DNA of 6,481 bases from contig JAGPFT010000181.1 of the NCBI GenBank assembly GCA_018056405.1, positions 1 to 6,481 of the forward strand, given 5' to 3'. The notes under the pieces are model-generated. The model was not told the DNA's origin. It did not search any database and worked only from the letters and a program-made list of their open reading frames with translations. Positions 4,858 through 6,481 of the stretch are shown in pieces (within the stretch, counting starts at the first letter, position 1; each line of letters opens with the position of its first letter). The DNA comes from Anaerolineae bacterium. Lineage in GTDB: Bacteria > Chloroflexota > Anaerolineae > Aggregatilineales > Aggregatilineaceae. A program made the translations under genes and the position numbers.

Positions 4858-6262
4858 TCCCCCTCCCTCCGCCGAGCGGCAGCGTGTTGATGCGCAACCG
4901 CTGCCAGGCAAGCACAGCCAGCGTCAGGTTGACAGCGGCGATGCTAATCCCTCCCGCCGCCGCCGCACCCTCGATGCTCCATCGGGGAATGAACAGCGCA
5001 TTGAGCACGATGTGCAACGCCACGCCCAGCCCGGTCGTCAGCGTGGCCACGCGCTCGTGCCCGGTCATCAATAGCAGCGGGCTGACCGGCCCAGTTGCCG
5101 TGTTGACAAGCTGGCCCAGGCTGAAGATGGCCAGCGCCGTTCGCGCAACGCGGTACTCTGCCCCGAACAGCCCCAGGAAGAACGTCCCGGCAACGACGTA
5201 CAGCAGCGTGACCGGCAGCGCCGCGCCAAACGCCAGCCGCGTGCTGCCCGTCACCGCGCGCTGCAACTCGCGCCGTTGGCCCGCCGCGTGCAGGCTGGCG
5301 ATGTGCGGAGCCAAAGCCACGCCGACCGAGATCAATGGCAGGGTGATCAGCATGGTCAGGCGCTGGGTCACGGTGTAGTAAGCGACTGCCTCGGCGTTAT
5401 CCAGCGCGCCGAGCATCAGCGAGTCTATCTGGACGTTGAGCACGATCAGGCCCTGCGTCAGCGCGAAGGGGATGGCGCTGGTCAGCCAGGCCCGCCCCTC
5501 GCTGACGGGAGCGGCGACGCGCACCGCCGGGGGCAGCGCCCCGCGCAGCCGCCGCGCGCTGAATGCCAGCGCGATCAGTGTGGCCGCCACAAACAGAGCC
5601 ATCGCCACCTGAGCGGAGGCAACCGCGCGCCCGGCAAGGGTGGCAATGCTCACCGCCGCCAGAAACAGCGCCGGCTGGAGCACCTGGTCTGGCACCTGAC
5701 CGAGCACAACATGGCGCAGCCCTTGCATGGCTGACTGCTGGATGAGGGTCAGGGCGCGGGGCGGCAGCACCAACAGAGCCACCGCCAGCGTGACCAGCGC
5801 GGCGCGCGACAATTCTGCTTGCTCGGCGTTGAGCAGGGCCGGTCGCCCGGTCAGCGTATAGGTGAGCCAGGCCGCCCCCAGTCCCAGCACGACCAGCCCT
5901 GCCGAGAGAATCAGCGCCCAGCGCGTGGTGAAGCGCAGCAGACCGCGCATGGCTGGCCATGCGCCTTCCATCAGGTAGGTCGAGAGATCGCGGATCAGCA
6001 GGCGGTCGAAGCCGGCGGTTGCCGGGATGATCAGCAGCAGAATCCACGCCTGGGCGAAGTTGAACACGCCGTAGTGACCCGCGCCAAGCAGCCGCGCCAG
6101 CACCAGGCTGGTGACGAACTTGAGGGCCATGTTGGTCAGGCGCAGCACAAAGGTGCCGCCCGTGCCACGAATCAGGCGCGCTTGGATCGTTCGCCCGGTA
6201 AGCACCTGGGCAGCGCCCGCCCGCAGCGAGCGATCAGGCCGACCGTTCAATGACTCGCCCAT
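4844..6262 (-). CDS. Wzx-like polysaccharide flippase (MOP/MVF superfamily oligosaccharide translocase)
   Basis: A 472-residue membrane protein with about 12-14 hydrophobic segments, a normal length for polysaccharide biosynthesis flippases (RfbX/Wzx). The N-terminus shows the classic pattern TNMALKFVTSLVLARLLGAG (43-62) followed by HYGVFNFAQAW, the first helix and loop of the family. FDRLLIRDLS (85-94) is also typical. Near the C-terminus NALFIPRWSIEGAAAA (421-436) fits the family's IPxxGxxGAA stretch. Such proteins flip lipid-linked oligosaccharide units to the outer face of the membrane for polymerisation or ligation. The ATG at 6262 is the first in frame; AGAGG abuts it too closely to be an ideal ribosome site, so a start slightly downstream is possible (for example GTG at residue 20). 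The last codons and the TGA lie in the intergenic inverted repeat, so the final residues (ISSQ) may be repeat-derived. Confidence 0.88.
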   Translation of the reverse strand: MGESLNGRPDRSLRAGAAQVLTGRTIQARLIRGTGGTFVLRLTNMALKFVTSLVLARLLGAGHYGVFNFAQAWILLLIIPATAGFDRLLIRDLSTYLMEGAWPAMRGLLRFTTRWALILSAGLVVLGLGAAWLTYTLTGRPALLNAEQAELSRAALVTLAVALLVLPPRALTLIQQSAMQGLRHVVLGQVPDQVLQPALFLAAVSIATLAGRAVASAQVAMALFVAATLIALAFSARRLRGALPPAVRVAAPVSEGRAWLTSAIPFALTQGLIVLNVQIDSLMLGALDNAEAVAYYTVTQRLTMLITLPLISVGVALAPHIASLHAAGQRRELQRAVTGSTRLAFGAALPVTLLYVVAGTFFLGLFGAEYRVARTALAIFSLGQLVNTATGPVSPLLLMTGHERVATLTTGLGVALHIVLNALFIPRWSIEGAAAAGGISIAAVNLTLAVLAWQRLRINTLPLGGGRGISSQ

Positions 6263-6285
6263 CCTCTATCCGTCAATCTATCCGC

Positions 6286-6310
6286 GTAGGGGCGCGGCAG
6301 AGCAGCGCCC
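6286..6310. repeat. Dispersed palindromic repeat, copy B
   Basis: GTAGGGGCGC (6286-6295) is followed by a 9-base spacer and GCGCCC (6305-6310), giving a perfect 6-bp stem (6290-6295 with 6305-6310). Bases 6291-6310 match 3351-3370 at 19 of 20 positions. It sits 24 bases upstream of the minus-strand flippase start, so it would lie in that gene's promoter or leader. Confidence 0.65.
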
Positions 6311-6318
6311 GGCAATTC

Positions 6319-6332
6319 AGGAACAGGTTCCT
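6319..6332. promoter_or_regulatory. 14-bp perfect dyad, possible operator upstream of the flippase gene
   Basis: AGGAAC-AG-GTTCCT is a perfect inverted repeat with 6-bp arms and a 2-base centre, the size and shape of a site for a dimeric regulator. It lies 57-70 bases upstream of the flippase ATG on the minus strand. No convincing -35/-10 pair was found around it, and no regulator gene is in the window. Confidence 0.3.
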
Positions 6333-6403
6333 AGAGAGTCCCCCTCGCGCGCCCAGTGATACCCTGAACGGAGGCGCTTGGCAACCGGGCCGGCGGCGCT
6401 CCC

Positions 6404-6458
6404 GTAGGAGCGTATCGCCATACGCCCATGTGCACCCCCTTAAGGCTCCCAGGCGTAT
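6404..6458. repeat. Palindromic repeat with two competing hairpins
   Basis: GTAGGAGCGTAT (6404-6415) opens a GTAGGGGCG-type palindrome. GCGTAT (6410-6415) pairs with ATACGC (6420-6425) around a CGCC loop. The same arm, ATACGCC (6420-6426), also pairs with GGCGTAT at 6452-6458, so the two stems are mutually exclusive. The surrounding 6333-6481 shows no gene; TATAGT at 6456-6461 could be a plus-strand -10 but lacks a good -35. Confidence 0.5.
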
Positions 6459-6481
6459 AGTATGTGCGGAAGGCCCCGCCC

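Noticed and set aside
4884..6253. Plus-strand frames opposite the flippase gene
   Set aside because: They are antisense shadows; the minus-strand frame has clear Wzx-family sequence along its whole length.

Overview
This is a GC-rich bacterial window (about 70% GC in the large genes by hand-sampled lines) with long hydrophobic reading frames, Shine-Dalgarno sites and GTGA-overlapped gene pairs. Short palindromes built on a GTAGGGGCG-type arm and a CAGTGATCAGT-type repeat lie between genes. From memory, such repeats recur in Chloroflexota and some other environmental phyla. Chloroflexota is therefore my best guess at the host, but it is an inference with no marker gene behind it.

Layout. Bases 1-2424 hold a plus-strand run of three tightly packed envelope genes: the 3' end of a polysaccharide pyruvyl transferase-like gene, then two integral membrane proteins of the UPF0104 / lysylphosphatidylglycerol-synthase-TM superfamily. 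The first two overlap by 4 bases; the third follows after 9 bases with its own ribosome site. Bases 2425-3070 hold a short hicB-hicA toxin-antitoxin operon of clearly lower GC (about 55-57%). Just after it, at 3071-3145, is a 25-codon remnant that matches the last 25 codons (stop included) of the UPF0104 gene upstream of hicBA. The toxin-antitoxin pair is therefore bracketed by the real 3' end and a diverged copy of that end. The rest of the gap to 3494 has no convincing gene but holds two palindromic repeats and a plausible promoter. Bases 3495-4727 encode a 12-TM major facilitator antiporter of DHA1 type. A convergent Wzx-like polysaccharide flippase gene (complement 4844-6262) faces it across a large imperfect inverted repeat, and the flippase stop codon lies inside that repeat. 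The last 219 bases have no gene, only dyads and palindromes upstream of the flippase.

How the genes fit together. The pyruvyl transferase-like protein, the two UPF0104 proteins and the Wzx-like flippase suggest an exopolysaccharide or surface-glycan region. The MFS pump and hicBA look like separate accessory cargo. No wholly new multi-gene system is evident. The most informative signals are the flippase-tail remnant beside hicBA and the intergenic repeats that appear to have shaped gene ends and 5' regions.
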